From Microcaldota archaeon (GTDB lineage: Archaea; Micrarchaeota; Micrarchaeia; Micrarchaeales; Micrarchaeaceae), in contig JAKAXF010000039.1 of NCBI GenBank assembly GCA_021816645.1, positions 1 to 6,011 of the forward strand: DNA of 6,011 nucleotides. The letters run 5' to 3'. Below the pieces are notes generated by a model. That model was not told the origin of the DNA, made no database searches, and saw nothing but the letters and a program-made list of their open reading frames with translations. The position numbers and the translations under genes were made by a program. This document shows, in pieces, positions 4,746-6,011 of this stretch; positions within the stretch are counted from its first letter, which is position 1, and each line of letters opens with the position of its first letter.

Positions 4746-6011
4746 TGGCTCGGATTCGTCAGCCTGCTTATCGGGATCGTCACAACGCTGCCGTTCAGGC
4801 TCGTAAGTATAATCTTGTTCTTAGCTATCGTGATCTCGTTCGACAGGTGGTGCATGCCCGTGTTGAGCTCGTTGACCAATGCACCGTCGCCCGCGTTCAG
4901 GACGTAAAGTATACCTACGTCGTTCATTATGTACAGGTAACCGTCGTGTATGTTGGGGTTGCTCTCGCACTGCCCGGTGTTGAACATCCAGCGGATCGCC
5001 CCGTCAGTAGCGTTGACCGCGAAGAGCACGCCGAGGAAGTTGGAATCCGCGTACGCCGTTCCGTTGTACATAGTTATTGCCGTCATCGTGGGTTCTGTCA
5101 GCGGTTCGCCCCCAACCGCGTAGTATGTGCTGGGCGTTATAACCGGCAGCTTTGTGGTCTCGTACTCCTCATCTACCTTCCAGATTACTTTTCCGTCGCT
5201 CGCGTTCATGCCTATGAGCGTGGGGTAGTCGTACATGCTGTGATTCAGGTAGCCGGTAATTATTATACCCTTGTAGTAGCCGGGGGAAACATCGTTCAGG
5301 CCGCTCCCGGCTTCTGGAAATTTATGGGTCCATTTTATGGTTCCGGATGTAAAGTTTATCGAATAAAATATGAAGTCGCCGGTTATATTGTCAGAGGTGA
5401 ACTCGTTTGTGGTCCCGGCGCCGAAGTACACGGTCCCGTTAACAAGCAGCGGAGACGACATCGTATCGGGCAGGTCTGTAAAGTTGCTGTAAATCACGTT
5501 GCCCGTGCTGACGTTCGCCATCAGGTACCCTCCCATACTCGGAAGGAAAAATCTCCCACCTGCGTATGCCGGAGTAAGCATCGAAGGTGCAGAGAGGTTG
5601 GACTTCCACAGTATTGCACCATTGCTCATATTGATGGCGTAGACCGCGTCGACCATATTGTTGAACTTGGTGAAGTTTGGGGGTGGTATCTCCTCGTTGT
5701 TGCTCATCGAAACGATCAGCATGTTATCTATAGTTACGGGTTGCCCTATAAACTGGTTCGGGAAGTAGTCCCGCCACACTACGTTGCCCGTGTACGCGTC
5801 TATCGCCGCGAGGGATCCGGGCGTAGCCTTGTAGTCTGCTATGAGCTGGTCGTGGTACGGTCCGGCGGTTGTGACAAAAAGCACGCCCCTGTACACGGTT
5901 ACCGGCCCCATTATAGTATCGTTCAGGCTGACGTTTATATTTCCTATATTCTTATCAACATAGTACGTATGGTTTATTCCTCCATCGTATTGGTGTACAA
6001 GGCCTGCACTC
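4742..6011 (-). CDS. PQQ-type beta-propeller repeat protein, sequon-rich, probably cell-surface (N-terminus outside window)
   Basis: The reading frame is open to the window edge, so the true start and any signal peptide lie beyond 6011. The 422 visible residues include 33 upstream of the Met codon at 5911 that continue the same compositional style (DGGINHTYYV), so that Met is probably internal. Seven repeats of the blade motif xG-(V/I/L)-x-W/Y are seen, at about residues 75-79, 131-135, 170-174, 223-227, 273-277, 337-341 and 376-379, spaced 38-64 apart. This is the quinoprotein-like PQQ_2 fold also found in BamB. Nothing shows that it binds PQQ or has enzymatic activity; such domains often act as scaffolds or binding surfaces. 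Sixteen N-X-S/T sequons are present and there is one cysteine (348), which fits an exported, glycosylated protein. It ends with TGA four bases before a GT-C-like gene, which suggests a shared operon and a link to surface glycan assembly. An outer location is inferred. Confidence 0.85.
   Translation of the reverse strand, partial: SAGLVHQYDGGINHTYYVDKNIGNINVSLNDTIMGPVTVYRGVLFVTTAGPYHDQLIADYKATPGSLAAIDAYTGNVVWRDYFPNQFIGQPVTIDNMLIVSMSNNEEIPPPNFTKFNNMVDAVYAINMSNGAILWKSNLSAPSMLTPAYAGGRFFLPSMGGYLMANVSTGNVIYSNFTDLPDTMSSPLLVNGTVYFGAGTTNEFTSDNITGDFIFYSINFTSGTIKWTHKFPEAGSGLNDVSPGYYKGIIITGYLNHSMYDYPTLIGMNASDGKVIWKVDEEYETTKLPVITPSTYYAVGGEPLTEPTMTAITMYNGTAYADSNFLGVLFAVNATDGAIRWMFNTGQCESNPNIHDGYLYIMNDVGILYVLNAGDGALVNELNTGMHHLSNEITIAKNKIILTSLNGSVVTIPISRLTNPSQ

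Noticed and set aside
4742..6011. PQQ-dependent alcohol or glucose dehydrogenase
   Set aside because: Only the structural blade repeats are seen. No adjacent-cysteine pair or other recognisable cofactor-site pattern of the dehydrogenases is present, so only the fold is assigned.
1..6011. CRISPR arrays, tRNA or rRNA genes, transposases, toxin-antitoxin or defence genes
   Set aside because: No regularly spaced repeats, cloverleaf-like sequences, terminal inverted repeats or relevant protein motifs were found on either strand.

Overview
The window looks archaeal. It carries a stand-alone XPF/Hef-type ERCC4 nuclease and a Cgi121-like KEOPS subunit, both typical of archaea. A clear archaeal TATA box (TTATAAATA) lies in the only real intergenic gap. 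Shine-Dalgarno-like sites are of the GGTG/GTGA kind, and ATA (Ile) and AGG (Arg) codons are frequent. By eye base composition is near 50% G+C. TAA, TAG and TGA all end genes here, so the code is standard. The compact layout and the Tyr/Asn-rich secreted proteins would suit a small-genome lineage such as a Micrarchaeota-like DPANN archaeon or a Thermoplasmata relative, but that placement is a guess.

Layout: 19-669 (+) encodes the ERCC4 nuclease with a C-terminal helix-hairpin-helix domain. It meets the Cgi121-like gene at 666-1184 (-) tail to tail, with overlapping stop codons. A 79-bp AT-rich spacer (1185-1263) separates the Cgi121 gene from a divergent gene for a large multi-membrane GT-C glycosyltransferase (1264-3081, +). 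Twelve bases after that gene's stop, a second GT-C-like membrane protein converges on it (3094-4737, -). The second protein sits four bases downstream of a PQQ-type beta-propeller gene (4742 to beyond 6011, -) that runs off the right edge without its N-terminus. No RNA genes, mobile elements, CRISPR arrays or gene-free stretches over 300 bases were seen.

Functional reading: the left third is housekeeping (DNA repair and tRNA t6A modification). The right two thirds looks like a cell-surface module. The two membrane glycosyltransferase-like proteins probably move sugar from a lipid carrier onto an acceptor on the outer face of the membrane. The propeller protein is extracytoplasmic-looking and unusually dense in N-X-S/T sequons, which suggests it is a glycosylated surface protein. 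Nothing here is clearly a new defence or mobile system. The most interesting items are the surface module and the tight shared gene borders.
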